DNA of 64,000 nucleotides from Ochrobactrum sp. CM-21-5 (GTDB lineage: Bacteria > Pseudomonadota > Alphaproteobacteria > Rhizobiales > Rhizobiaceae), in the NCBI RefSeq assembly GCF_014253075.1, contig NZ_JACLZJ010000005.1, positions 186,001 to 250,000 of the forward strand, in the 5' to 3' direction. Position 1 is the first letter of the stretch. Each line of letters begins with the position of its first letter. The notes beneath the pieces are model-generated. The model did no database searches. It had not been told where the DNA came from and was given only the letters and a program-made list of their open reading frames with translations. A program made the translations under genes and the position numbers. Shown piece by piece: positions 1-9,150 of the stretch.

Positions 1-1
1 G

Positions 2-1315
2 CAGAACATCGCCGATATTTTGGTCGATCCCGAAGGTTCGCTCGACAAGCGGAACCATTGGGAAAAGACCAGCCACAGCCTGCTTGTCGGCGCGATCCTG
101 CATGTTCTCTATGCGGAGAAGGACAAGACGCTGGCGGGCGTCGCCAATTTCCTCTCCGATCCGAAGCGCCCCGTCGAGGCGACCTTGCGGGCGATGATGG
201 ACACGCCGCACCTGGGCGAAGCCGGGGTTCACCCGGTCATCGCGTCCTCGGCGCGCGAGTTGCTGAACAAGTCCGAGAACGAGCGGTCGGGCGTTCTCAG
301 CACTGCCATGTCCTATCTCGGCCTCTACCGCGACCCCGTGGTGGCGCGCGTCACGGCACGATGCGACTGGCGCATTGCCGATCTGGTCGGCAGCCGCCAG
401 CCGGTCAGCCTCTACCTTGTCGTGCCGCCATCCGACATCAACCGGACGAAACCGTTGATCCGCCTGATCCTCAACCAGATCGGCAGGCGGTTGACCGAGG
501 ACTTGAACACGTCCGGCAAGCGCCATCGCCTGCTGTTGATGCTGGACGAGTTCCCGGCGCTCGGCCGGCTCGACTTCTTTGAATCGGCGCTCGCCTTCAT
601 GGCGGGGTATGGCCTCAAAGGCTTCCTGATTGCGCAGAGCCTCAACCAGATCGAGCGCGCCTATGGCCCGAACAACGCGATCCTCGACAATTGCCATGTC
701 CGCGTCAGCTTCGCCACGAACGACGAAAGGACCGCCAAGCGCGTTTCAGACGCACTAGGCACCGCGACCGAGCTGCGCGACTCCACCAACTACGCAGGGC
801 ACCGCCTAGCCCCGTGGTTAGGTCACTTGATGGTTTCCCGGCAGGAGACGGCCCGGCCGCTGCTCACGCCGGGCGAAATCATGCAGCTTCCGCCCACCGA
901 TGAAATCGTCATGGTTGCGGGCACGCCGCCGATCCGCGCGACCAAGGCCCGCTATTTCGAGGATGCACGGTTTCAGGAACGCATCCTGACCCCGCCCGAT
1001 CTGGTCGCCGCTCCGCTGGCGCCCAGCCCATCCACCGATGACTGGTCCGGCCGCGTGGTCGCGGCGGAAAGCCGTTCCGCGCCGGCCGCCGCAGACGGGG
1101 CCGAGGGCGATCCGGCCAATGCCGGCATCCGCCGCGAGCCGGAATTGCCCGAGCATGAGGAAATCGTCGCCCCGCCGCCATCCCCCGAACAGGAGTTCGA
1201 GTTTGTGGACGACGAGCCGGACGTTGACGCGGCCAAGGCCCGCGCCATACGCCGGCGCATGAGGATGGTAGCGCGGCAGGTGGCGATGAACCCCGATGAT
1301 GGAATCGACCTTTGA
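2..1315 (+). CDS. traG: TraG/VirD4 family conjugal transfer coupling protein (5' partial)
   Basis: This is the C-terminal 437 residues of the coupling ATPase that hands the relaxase-DNA complex to the type IV secretion channel at the inner membrane. The frame is open to the window edge, so the N-terminal membrane segments and the Walker A motif are missing here. The Walker B region LLLMLDEFPALGRL is visible near position 540, and the conserved TraG stretch after it (AFMAGYGLKGFLIAQSLNQI) follows. The last 100 or so residues are a low-complexity, acidic and proline-rich tail. It is followed directly by a CopG-like gene, the usual order in Tn4371-like elements. TTG at 20 is not needed as a start because the frame continues upstream. 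Confidence 0.93.
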   Translation, partial: QNIADILVDPEGSLDKRNHWEKTSHSLLVGAILHVLYAEKDKTLAGVANFLSDPKRPVEATLRAMMDTPHLGEAGVHPVIASSARELLNKSENERSGVLSTAMSYLGLYRDPVVARVTARCDWRIADLVGSRQPVSLYLVVPPSDINRTKPLIRLILNQIGRRLTEDLNTSGKRHRLLLMLDEFPALGRLDFFESALAFMAGYGLKGFLIAQSLNQIERAYGPNNAILDNCHVRVSFATNDERTAKRVSDALGTATELRDSTNYAGHRLAPWLGHLMVSRQETARPLLTPGEIMQLPPTDEIVMVAGTPPIRATKARYFEDARFQERILTPPDLVAAPLAPSPSTDDWSGRVVAAESRSAPAAADGAEGDPANAGIRREPELPEHEEIVAPPPSPEQEFEFVDDEPDVDAAKARAIRRRMRMVARQVAMNPDDGIDL

Positions 1316-1325
1316 GGACACGCTT

Positions 1326-1805
1326 ATGGCAACCAGAACCCGCTTGAATCTCTATTTCGACCCCGCGCTCATTCCGCAGATCGAGGCGATGGCGCTGCGT
1401 CGCTCGGTGGCGCTGCGCCGCAATGTCTCGAAATCCGCCATCGTGGAGGCGGCGGTCATGTCCTACCTGTCCGGCGATGCCGACGACCAGCTTGAAGCCG
1501 CCATGTCTCGCCGCTTGGATAAGCTCGGCCGCCAGATCGACACGCTCGACCTAGATCTCGCCGTCCTCGGCGAGACGGTCGCGCAGTTCATCCATTTCTG
1601 GATGACCATCACACCGCCGCTTACGGGAGCCGCACAATCCGCAGCCCGTGCAAAAGGTGCGGAGCGGTTCGAGGGCTTCATGCAGAATCTCGGCCGGCGT
1701 CTGGCGACGGGCGACAGGTTCCTCAAGGAGCTGTCGCGCGACCTCGACTCACTTCCCGGCGATCCGTTGCCGGACGAGTCCGAGAACAACGGCGATCAAG
1801 AGTAA
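1326..1805 (+). CDS. CopG/ribbon-helix-helix family protein next to traG
   Basis: This is a 159-residue protein starting MATRTRLNLYFDP at the ATG at 1326. The first 50 residues look like a ribbon-helix-helix unit: a short strand (RTRLNLYFD) followed by two helices containing RRNVSKSAIVEAAV. The remainder is helical, with a hydrophobic patch (AQFIHFWMTITPPL) and a Ser/Asp-rich end. Such proteins sit between traG and trbB in many related elements and are annotated as CopG-family regulators. I infer a role in regulating transfer genes or assisting TraG/relaxosome function; the sequence alone does not decide this. A longer frame from 1296 overlaps traG and is less likely. Confidence 0.75.
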   Translation: MATRTRLNLYFDPALIPQIEAMALRRSVALRRNVSKSAIVEAAVMSYLSGDADDQLEAAMSRRLDKLGRQIDTLDLDLAVLGETVAQFIHFWMTITPPLTGAAQSAARAKGAERFEGFMQNLGRRLATGDRFLKELSRDLDSLPGDPLPDESENNGDQE

Positions 1806-1952
1806 GTATTCGGACCCGTCCTATTTACCGCCGTTCGCCGCCGATTGCCGCCGCCGCTTAGATACTTGTTGAACCGGCCCAATTCCGGGCTTTCTTAATC
1901 GACCCCGTTGCGGGGACCGTCTGTTGCGCCCTCGCCAGAAGCCGGGGCCGAC

Positions 1953-2936
1953 ATGACCACCAACCACCACAGACAGGAAGCGATCCAGCGCGGCGCGCGC
2001 ATGTTGCGCACGGCGCTCGGCCCCGCCATTGCCCGGCTGCTCGAAGACCCGGCCGTGGTCGAGGTGATGTTGAACCCGGACGGGCGGTTGTGGATCGACC
2101 GCCTGTCCGAAGGACTTTCCGATACGGGCGAGCGCCTGTCCGCCGCCGATGGCGAACGCATCGTTCGGCTGGTCGCCCATCATGTCGGTGCGGAGGTTCA
2201 TGCCCGCAGCCCCCGCGTCTCGGCCGAGCTGCCGGAGTCGGGCGAAAGATTCGAGGGCCTGCTGCCGCCCGTGGTCGCCGCCCCGACCTTCGCAATCCGC
2301 AAGCCCGCCGTCGCCGTGTTCAGCCTCGACGACTATGTGGCGGCGGGCATCATGTCCGCCGATCAGGCTGCGACGCTACGCGCGGCCGTCTCTTCCCGCG
2401 CCAACATCCTCGTGGCGGGCGGCACCAGCACCGGCAAGACCACGCTGACCAACGCGCTGCTCGCCGAGGTGGCGAAGACGGAAGATCGCGTCGTCATCAT
2501 CGAGGACACGCGCGAGCTACAATGCGCCGCGCCCAATCTTGTCGCCATGCGGACGAAAGACGGCGTGGCCACACTTTCCGATCTGGTCCGGTCCTCGCTG
2601 CGCTTGCGCCCCGACCGTATCCCCATTGGTGAGGTTCGTGGTCCCGAAGCCCTCGATCTGCTCAAGGCTTGGGGAACCGGCCATCCGGGCGGGATCGGCA
2701 CCATCCATGCCGGCACCGGCATCGGCGCGCTCCGTCGCCTTGAACAGCTCATCCAAGAGGCTGTCGTCACGGTCCCGCGCGCCCTGATCGCCGAGACTAT
2801 CGACCTTGTTGCCGTCCTTTCCGGGCGCGGTTCCGCGCGCCGGCTGGCCGAGCTTGCCCGCGTCGAGGGGCTGGGGCCGGACGGCGACTACCGCATCACC
2901 CCCGCAATCCAAACCAGCACAGGAGAACCCGAATGA
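1953..2936 (+). CDS. trbB: TrbB, VirB11-type traffic ATPase of the conjugative T4SS
   Basis: This is a 327-residue hexameric ATPase of the VirB11/PilT secretion family that powers pilus and channel assembly at the inner face of the membrane. Walker A (GGTSTGKT) lies at residues 156-163, followed by [10 protein letters not shown] (Asp box) and the His-containing segment [15 protein letters not shown], all typical of VirB11. The ATG at 1953 ([11 protein letters not shown]) gives the usual family N-terminus; the frame extends upstream to 1908 but without homologous-looking sequence. Its stop overlaps the trbC start by four bases, so the two are translationally coupled. Confidence 0.95.
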   Translation: MTTNHHRQEAIQRGARMLRTALGPAIARLLEDPAVVEVMLNPDGRLWIDRLSEGLSDTGERLSAADGERIVRLVAHHVGAEVHARSPRVSAELPESGERFEGLLPPVVAAPTFAIRKPAVAVFSLDDYVAAGIMSADQAATLRAAVSSRANILVAGGTSTGKTTLTNALLAEVAKTEDRVVIIEDTRELQCAAPNLVAMRTKDGVATLSDLVRSSLRLRPDRIPIGEVRGPEALDLLKAWGTGHPGGIGTIHAGTGIGALRRLEQLIQEAVVTVPRALIAETIDLVAVLSGRGSARRLAELARVEGLGPDGDYRITPAIQTSTGEPE

Positions 2937-3265
2937 TCCGCACGTTTTCGCGCGGCTATCGCCGCATGGCGACCGCCGCCTCCACCCTTGTCATCAGCCT
3001 CATGCTTGCCCCGGCCGCCCATGCGTCCGGTTCGTCGATGCCATGGGAAGCCCCGCTCCAGAGCATCCTTCAGTCCATCGAGGGGCCGGTCGCCAAGATC
3101 ATCGCCGTCATCATCATCATCGTGACCGGCCTGACCCTCGCGTTCGGCGATACGGGCGGCGGCTTTCGCAAGCTGATCCAGATCGTATTCGGCCTGTCCA
3201 TCGCCTTCGCGGCGTCGAGTTTCTTCCTGTCGTTCTTTTCGTTCGGCGGCGGGGCGCTCATCTGA
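2933..3265 (+). CDS. trbC: TrbC/VirB2 family major conjugative pilin
   Basis: This is a 110-residue pilin precursor. It has a long positively charged leader (RTFSRGYRRMATAAS), a hydrophobic signal ending in AAHAS, and two hydrophobic helices (about residues 50-70 and 82-103), the standard VirB2/TrbC layout. In IncP systems the processed protein is cyclised to form the pilus; whether that happens here cannot be seen. It overlaps trbB by four bases (ATGA) and trbD by one base (TGATG). Confidence 0.92.
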   Translation: MIRTFSRGYRRMATAASTLVISLMLAPAAHASGSSMPWEAPLQSILQSIEGPVAKIIAVIIIIVTGLTLAFGDTGGGFRKLIQIVFGLSIAFAASSFFLSFFSFGGGALI

Positions 3266-3546
3266 TGGCGGGCGGCCTCGAACAGCTCGACACGGTGCCG
3301 GGATTTACAATCCCGGTTCACCGGGCGCTGACCGAGCATATCCTGCTCGGCGGCGCACCGCGCGCCATCGCCATTATGAACGGAACGCTGGCTGGCGCCG
3401 TGGGCCTCGGCCTGCGCCTCTGGCTGGTCGGCATCGCCATATGGGCCATCGGACATTTCGCAGCCGTATGGGCGGCAAAACGCGATCCCCTCTTTGTCGA
3501 GGTCGGTCGGCGGCATCTCCGCATCCCGGCTTTTCTGTCGGTGTGA
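3265..3546 (+). CDS. trbD: TrbD/VirB3 family inner-membrane T4SS protein
   Basis: This is a 93-residue VirB3-like membrane protein starting at the ATG that shares its A with the trbC stop. The N-terminus PGFTIPVHRALTEHILLGGAPR is typical of TrbD, followed by a hydrophobic hairpin (IMNGTLAGAVGLGLRLWLVG and the next segment) and a basic C-terminus. It works with TrbE at the base of the secretion channel. The next gene, trbE, begins ten bases after its stop. Confidence 0.92.
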   Translation: MAGGLEQLDTVPGFTIPVHRALTEHILLGGAPRAIAIMNGTLAGAVGLGLRLWLVGIAIWAIGHFAAVWAAKRDPLFVEVGRRHLRIPAFLSV

Positions 3547-3556
3547 GGGCGCTGCC

Positions 3557-6049
3557 ATGATGAACCTTGCAGAATACCGCCGCACCGCCACCCGGCTCGC
3601 TGACTATCTGCCATGGGCTGCGCTGGTCGGCTCCGGCGTCGTGCTCAACAAGGACGGTTCGTTCCAGCGCACGGCTAAGTTTCGCGGTCCCGATCTGGAT
3701 TCAGCCGTCGCGGCCGAGCTGGTCGCCGTCGCCGGCCGCATCAACAACGCCGTGCGCCGTCTCGGCTCCGGCTGGAGCATCTTCGTCGAAGCCGTTCGGC
3801 TTGCGGCTCCGCAATACCCGGAGAGCAAATTCCCCGATGCTGCGTCGGCGCTGGTCGATGCCGAGCGGAAAGCACAGTTCGAGGAACAAGACGCTCACTT
3901 CGAGTCCCAATACTACCTGACTTTCCTTTGGCTCCCGCCTGCCGATGAGGCCGCGCGAACTGAGGCATGGCTCTACGAGGGCCGCGAGAAAACCGGCGTG
4001 GACCCGTGGGAGCTGCTGCGCGGCTTCATCGACCGCACCGACCGCGTGCTGGCCTTGCTCGACGGCTTCATGCCCGAATGCCGCTGGTTGGATGACGGGG
4101 CGACGCTGACCTATCTCCATTCCACCATCTCGACCAACCGGCATCGCGTGCGCGTGCCCGAGGTGCCGATGCACCTCGACGCGCTGCTCGCCGACCAGCC
4201 CTTGACCGGCGGGCTGGAGCCACGCCTTGGCGACGCGCATCTGCGCGTTCTGACCATCGTGGGATTCCCGACCGCGACGACGCCGGGCCTGCTCGACGAG
4301 ATGAACCGCCTGCCGTTCCCCTACAGGTGGAGCACCCGCGCCATCCTGCTCGACAAGACCGATGCGACCCGGCTGCTGACCCGCATCCGCCGCCAATGGT
4401 TCGCCAAGCGCAAGAGCGTCGCCGCAATTCTGAAAGAGGTGATGACGAACGAGGCGTCCGCCCTCGTGGACACCGACGCGGCGAACAAGGCGCTCGACGC
4501 CGACATGGCCTTGCAGGAACTCGGCGCGGACGTGGCGGGCATGGCATATGTCACGGCCACCGTCACCGTTTGGGATGCCGACCCGCGCATAGCCGACGAG
4601 AAGCTGCGCCTGGTCGAGAAGATCGTTCAGGGGCGCGACTTCACCGCCATGCCCGAGAGCGTCAACGCGGTTGACGCATGGCTCGGCAGCCTGCCCGGAC
4701 ACGCCTACGCCAATGTCCGCCAGCCGCCTATCAGCACTTTGAATCTCGCCCACATGATCCCGCTGTCGGCGGTGTGGGCGGGGCCGGAACGGGACGAGCA
4801 TTTCGGTGCGCCCCCTTTGCTCTTTGGAAAGACCGAAGGCTCAACCCCGTTCCGGTTGTCTTTGCATGTCGGCGACGTAGGGCACACCCTTGTCGTCGGC
4901 CCCACGGGCGCGGGCAAGAGCGTGCTGCTCGCCCTCATGGCGCTCCAGTTCCGCCGCTACGAGGCCAGCCAAGTCTTCGCCTTCGACTTCGGCGGTTCGA
5001 TCCGCGCCGCGTCGCTCGCCATGGGCGGCGACTGGCACGATTTGGGCGGTGGCCTCACGAAAGGGGACGAGGCGTCCGTTTCGCTCCAGCCGCTTGCCCG
5101 CATCCACGACACCTATGAACGCGCATGGGCGGCGGACTGGATCGCCGCCATCCTCATGCGCGAAGGCATCGCCATCACGCCCGAGGTGAAGGAATATCTT
5201 TGGACGGCGCTGACTTCGCTCGCCTCCGCGCCGGTCGAGGAACGCACCATCACCGGCCTTGCCGTGCTGCTCCAGTCGAACGACTTGAAGCAGGCATTGC
5301 GCCCGTTCTGCGTCGGCGGTGCTTATGGCCGGCTGCTGGACGCCGAAGCCGAACACCTCGGCTCGGCCGATGTGCAAGCCTTCGAGATCGAGGGCCTTGT
5401 CGGGACCGGCGCGGCCCCGGCCGTGCTCGCCTATCTGTTCCATCGTATCGGCGACCGGCTCGACGGGAGACCAACGCTGCTCATCATAGATGAAGGCTGG
5501 CTTGCGCTCGACGATGAAGGTTTCGCCGGCCAGCTCCGCGAATGGCTGAAAACGCTGCGCAAGAAAAACGCATCGGTCATCTTCGCCACGCAAAGCCTGT
5601 CCGACATTGACGGAAGCAACATCGCGCCCGCCATCATCGAGAGTTGTCCGACGCGGCTCTTGCTGCCGAACGAGCGCGCCATCGAGCCGCAGATCACCGA
5701 GATTTATCGGCGTTTCGGGTTGAATGACCGCCAGATCGAAATCCTCGCAAGGGCCACGCCCAAACGGGATTATTACTGCCAAAGCCGCAGGGGCAATCGC
5801 CTGTTCGAGCTTGGCCTGTCCGAAGTCGGCCTCGCGCTCTGCGCCGCATCCGCCAAATCCGACCAGACCCTCATTGCGCAGATCGTCGCCGAACACGGCC
5901 GCGACGGCTTCCTCGCCGGATGGCTGCGCGAGCGCGGCGTCGAGTGGGCGGCCGAGCTGATCCCCAACCTCACCAATCTTGCCGACCGGCCGGAATCCGC
6001 CGCACCGGCCCAGCTCGATACCCACCCCACACAGGAGATTCTTCCATGA
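3557..6049 (+). CDS. trbE: TrbE, VirB4-type conjugal transfer ATPase
   Basis: This is an 830-residue CagE/TrbE/VirB4 ATPase, the largest energising component of the mating-pair apparatus. The Walker A motif GPTGAGKS lies at residues 448-455 and the Walker B region LLIIDEGWLAL near residue 640. The C-terminal motif FATQSLSDIDGSNIAPAI is characteristic of VirB4 proteins. The start at 3557 (MMNLAEYRRT) is the family start; an in-frame extension to 3494 would overlap trbD. The stop overlaps trbJ by four bases. Confidence 0.95.
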   Translation: MMNLAEYRRTATRLADYLPWAALVGSGVVLNKDGSFQRTAKFRGPDLDSAVAAELVAVAGRINNAVRRLGSGWSIFVEAVRLAAPQYPESKFPDAASALVDAERKAQFEEQDAHFESQYYLTFLWLPPADEAARTEAWLYEGREKTGVDPWELLRGFIDRTDRVLALLDGFMPECRWLDDGATLTYLHSTISTNRHRVRVPEVPMHLDALLADQPLTGGLEPRLGDAHLRVLTIVGFPTATTPGLLDEMNRLPFPYRWSTRAILLDKTDATRLLTRIRRQWFAKRKSVAAILKEVMTNEASALVDTDAANKALDADMALQELGADVAGMAYVTATVTVWDADPRIADEKLRLVEKIVQGRDFTAMPESVNAVDAWLGSLPGHAYANVRQPPISTLNLAHMIPLSAVWAGPERDEHFGAPPLLFGKTEGSTPFRLSLHVGDVGHTLVVGPTGAGKSVLLALMALQFRRYEASQVFAFDFGGSIRAASLAMGGDWHDLGGGLTKGDEASVSLQPLARIHDTYERAWAADWIAAILMREGIAITPEVKEYLWTALTSLASAPVEERTITGLAVLLQSNDLKQALRPFCVGGAYGRLLDAEAEHLGSADVQAFEIEGLVGTGAAPAVLAYLFHRIGDRLDGRPTLLIIDEGWLALDDEGFAGQLREWLKTLRKKNASVIFATQSLSDIDGSNIAPAIIESCPTRLLLPNERAIEPQITEIYRRFGLNDRQIEILARATPKRDYYCQSRRGNRLFELGLSEVGLALCAASAKSDQTLIAQIVAEHGRDGFLAGWLRERGVEWAAELIPNLTNLADRPESAAPAQLDTHPTQEILP

Positions 6050-6819
6050 CCTATCCCAAGATCGTCGGGGCCTCGGCCCTCGCGCTGGCGCTTGCCGTGC
6101 CCGTCGCGCTTTCGCCCATGCTGGCAACCCCGGCCCATGCGCAATTCGGCTTCGGCCGCATCGTCTATGATCCGAGCAACTATGCGCAGAACGTGCTCAC
6201 GGCCGCGCGCACACTGGAGCAGATCAACAACCAGATCACCAGCCTCCAGAACGAGGCGCAGATGCTCATCAATCAGGCCCGAAATCTGGCGAGCCTGCCG
6301 TATTCCTCGCTCCAGCAGCTCCAGCAGAACGTCCAGCGCACCCAGCAGCTTCTGGGACAGGCGCAGAATATCGCGTTCGAGGTCGGGCAGATCGACCAAG
6401 CGTTCCAGCAGCAATACGGCAATGTCTCGCTTTCGACGACCGACGCCCAGCTTGTCGCCGATGCGCGCAGCCGATGGGAGAACACGGTCGGCGGCTTGCA
6501 GGATGCCATGCGCGTTCAGGCCGGTGCGGTCGGCAACATCGACAGCAACCGCGCCGAGATGGCCGCGCTTGTCGGCCAGAGCCAAGGCGCGACCGGCGCG
6601 CTGCAAGCCACACAAGCCGGCAACCAGCTACTCGCGCTCCAGTCGCAGCAGCTTTCCGACCTGATCGCGGTCATCTCGGCGAACGGCCGCGCCGATGCGC
6701 TGACCGAGGCCGAGCGCGCGACCGCCGCCGAGCAGGGCCGCATCCAGCGCGAACGGTTCCTGACGCCGGGCAGCGGATACCAGCCCGGCAACGCGCAGAT
6801 GTTCAACGGCAACAACTGA
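6046..6819 (+). CDS. trbJ: TrbJ, VirB5-like periplasmic/pilus-tip protein
   Basis: This is a 257-residue secreted protein. A signal peptide ends in PAHAQFGFG around residue 30, and the next segment RIVYDPSNYAQNVLTAARTL is highly typical of TrbJ. The rest is a long Gln-rich helical coiled-coil region (residues 45-160), as in VirB5 pilus-tip subunits. It overlaps trbE by four bases and is followed by trbK 14 bases later. In IncP plasmids trbJ and trbK are neighbours and TrbK provides entry exclusion. Confidence 0.92.
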   Translation: MTYPKIVGASALALALAVPVALSPMLATPAHAQFGFGRIVYDPSNYAQNVLTAARTLEQINNQITSLQNEAQMLINQARNLASLPYSSLQQLQQNVQRTQQLLGQAQNIAFEVGQIDQAFQQQYGNVSLSTTDAQLVADARSRWENTVGGLQDAMRVQAGAVGNIDSNRAEMAALVGQSQGATGALQATQAGNQLLALQSQQLSDLIAVISANGRADALTEAERATAAEQGRIQRERFLTPGSGYQPGNAQMFNGNN

Positions 6820-6833
6820 CCGGGAGGCTCGCC

Positions 6834-7100
6834 ATGGACGGCAAGATGCTGGCACGGCTTGCGGCCGTTGTGTTCATCGCTATCGCCGTCACGGCGACCG
6901 CAATCGACATGGCGCGGAAGGATGAACCTTCCGCGCCGCCCCCGGCCTCGGCCTTCCAGCCCCCGGCCGATCCCCTGCGCGAAACCCTGCGCCGTTGCCA
7001 GCAGCTCGGCGAGGCGGCGGCGAGCGACGCCGGCTGCCTCGCCGCATGGGCTGAATCCCGCGACCGTTTCCTCGGCCGTGATCGCAGCGAGGCGCGCTGA
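6834..7100 (+). CDS. trbK: TrbK-alt type putative entry exclusion protein
   Basis: This is an 88-residue protein starting MDGKMLARLAAVVFIAIAV at 6834 behind a GGGAGG-like ribosome-binding site. It has one N-terminal hydrophobic segment and a small periplasmic domain with two cysteines (RRCQQLGEAAASDAGCLAAW). This is the pattern of the TrbK-alt family found between trbJ and trbL in alphaproteobacterial elements. Unlike the classical IncP TrbK it has no lipobox. The exclusion function is inferred from position and family. Confidence 0.82.
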   Translation: MDGKMLARLAAVVFIAIAVTATAIDMARKDEPSAPPPASAFQPPADPLRETLRRCQQLGEAAASDAGCLAAWAESRDRFLGRDRSEAR

Positions 7101-7102
7101 CC

Positions 7103-8464
7103 ATGGGCAACACGGGCGTCATCGACAATTTCCTTGGGGTCTTCACCTCCTACATCGACAGCGGTTTCGGGCTGCTCGGCGGCGAGGTCGCCTTCATCGC
7201 CACGACGCTCATCGTCATCGACGTGACGCTTGCCGCGCTGTTTTGGGCATGGGGTGCGGATGACGACATTATCGCGCGGCTGGTGAAAAAGACCCTGTTT
7301 GTCGGCGTCTTCGCCTACATCATCAGCAATTGGAACAACCTCGCGCGCATCGTCTTCGAGAGCTTCGCCGGCCTCGGCCTCATGGCGTCGGGCACCGGCT
7401 TTTCCGTCACCGATCTGATGCGGCCGGGCCGCGTCGCGCAGACCGGCCTCGATGCCGGCCGTCCGCTGCTCGATTCCATTTCCGACCTGATGGGCTGGAT
7501 CGCGTTCTTCGAGAACTTCATCCAGATCGCCTGTCTGCTGTTCGCATGGGCGTTGGTGGTGCTCGCCTTCTTCATCCTCGCCATCCAGCTTTTCGTGACG
7601 CTGATCGAGTTCAAACTGACCACGCTCGCCGGCTTCGTGCTGATCCCCTTCGGCCTGTTCGGCAAGACCGCGTTCATGGCCGAGAAGGTCTTGGGCAACG
7701 TGGTGTCGTCCGGCATCAAGGTTCTGGTGCTAGCCGTCATCATCGGTATCGGCTCGACGCTGTTCTCGCAGTTCACGGCCGGTTTCGGCGGGGCGACCCC
7801 CACCGTGGACGACGCCATGGCGATTGTGCTGGCAGCCCTGTCGCTGCTTGGCCTCGGCATCTTCGGTCCCGGTATCGCCAACGGCATCGTTTCGGGCGGC
7901 CCGCAGCTTGGCGCGGGTGCTGCCGTGGGAACCGGGCTTGCGGTCGCAGGCGCAGCCGTCGCCGCTGGCGGCGGGACCATGCTCGCCGCCAAAGGCGGTG
8001 CCGCTGCCCTGTCCGGTGGAGCCGCTGCCGTTCGCGGCGGCGCGGCAACCGCAGGCGCTGCCTCCGCTGCCTATAGCGTCGGCTCGCTCGGCCAGTCCGG
8101 TGCGGCCGGTGTCGCCTCCGGCCTCGGCGGCGTCGCGCGAGCCGCAGGATCGGCGGCCATCTCGCCCCTCAAACGCGCCGCCGCGCGTGCCAGCGAATCC
8201 GTCAAATCCAGCTTCTCTGCTGGTGCGAAAGCCGGTTTCGGCGCGTCGGGCGGCAGCTCGACCATGGGCACGGTCGGCGGCGCGAGCGCCGACCCCGCCG
8301 CCGCAGCATCCGGCCCGGCCGGCAGCCCGCCCGCATGGGCGCAGCAGATGCGCCGCTCGCAGGCAATGAACCACGGCACCACCATGGCCGCCCATGCGGT
8401 GCGGTCTGGCGACAGCCACGGTTCCGGTTCCTCCGTCAACCTTTCCGAAAGTGACCGCTCATGA
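7103..8464 (+). CDS. trbL: TrbL, VirB6-type polytopic membrane protein
   Basis: This is a 453-residue VirB6-like channel protein. There are about six hydrophobic segments in residues 25-280, then an Ala/Gly-rich stretch (residues 255-340) and a Ser/Gly-rich hydrophilic tail. The low-complexity tail is common in TrbL. It starts two bases after trbK and overlaps trbF by four bases. In the family it forms part of the inner-membrane translocation pore. Confidence 0.93.
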   Translation: MGNTGVIDNFLGVFTSYIDSGFGLLGGEVAFIATTLIVIDVTLAALFWAWGADDDIIARLVKKTLFVGVFAYIISNWNNLARIVFESFAGLGLMASGTGFSVTDLMRPGRVAQTGLDAGRPLLDSISDLMGWIAFFENFIQIACLLFAWALVVLAFFILAIQLFVTLIEFKLTTLAGFVLIPFGLFGKTAFMAEKVLGNVVSSGIKVLVLAVIIGIGSTLFSQFTAGFGGATPTVDDAMAIVLAALSLLGLGIFGPGIANGIVSGGPQLGAGAAVGTGLAVAGAAVAAGGGTMLAAKGGAAALSGGAAAVRGGAATAGAASAAYSVGSLGQSGAAGVASGLGGVARAAGSAAISPLKRAAARASESVKSSFSAGAKAGFGASGGSSTMGTVGGASADPAAAASGPAGSPPAWAQQMRRSQAMNHGTTMAAHAVRSGDSHGSGSSVNLSESDRS

Positions 8465-9150
8465 GCATCTTCAAACGACCAGCAACCCATTACGGCAAGA
8501 CGCCGGAACCCGAGACACCCTATCAGCGCGCTGCGCAAGTCTGGGACGAGCGTATCGGCTCGGCCCGCGTGCAGGCGCGCAACTGGCGGCTCATGGCCTT
8601 CGGCTCGCTGATCCTGTCTGTCGGCTTCGCTTCGGCATTGGTCTGGCAATCGGCGCGCGGCACCGTGGTGCCTTGGGTTGTTCAGGTGGACAATCTCGGT
8701 CAGGCGCAAACCGTCGCGCCCGCCAATGCCGACTATCGCCCGACCGATCCGCAGATCGCTTTCCATCTCGGCCGCTTCATCGAGCAGGTCCGCGCGATCC
8801 CGGCCGACGCGATCATTGTCCGCCAGAACTGGCTTCGGGCCTATGAGTGGACCACCGACAGGGGCGCGGCGGCGCTGAACGATTATGCCCGCGCCAATGA
8901 CCCCTTCACCAAGGTTGGCCGCCAACAGGTCGCCATCGAAGTGTCATCGGTCATCCGGGCATCGCCGGATTCCTTCCGCGTTTCGTGGGTGGAGCGGCAC
9001 TACGAGAACGGCCAGCTCTCCACTACGGAACGATGGACCGCCATCCTGACCATCGTGATCCAGACCCCGCGCGATGCCGAGCGACTGCGCGCCAATCCGC
9101 TCGGCATCTACGTCAATGCAATTTCGTGGTCGCGGGAGATGAGCCAATGA
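8461..9150 (+). CDS. trbF: TrbF, VirB8-like T4SS inner-membrane protein
   Basis: This is a 229-residue VirB8-type protein with a cytoplasmic N-terminus (FKRPATHYGKTPEPETPYQ), one transmembrane helix around residues 43-63 and a periplasmic domain containing SFRVSWVERHYENG. It is an assembly hub connecting the inner and outer parts of the channel. It overlaps trbL at the ATGA. At the other end its stop overlaps an ATG at 9147 that would normally open trbG, but foreign sequence starts there. Confidence 0.94.
   Translation: MSIFKRPATHYGKTPEPETPYQRAAQVWDERIGSARVQARNWRLMAFGSLILSVGFASALVWQSARGTVVPWVVQVDNLGQAQTVAPANADYRPTDPQIAFHLGRFIEQVRAIPADAIIVRQNWLRAYEWTTDRGAAALNDYARANDPFTKVGRQQVAIEVSSVIRASPDSFRVSWVERHYENGQLSTTERWTAILTIVIQTPRDAERLRANPLGIYVNAISWSREMSQ

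Noticed and set aside
3701-6127. Long antisense frames (366 and 428 codons) opposite trbE
   Set aside because: Composition and lack of family features show them to be shadows of trbE.
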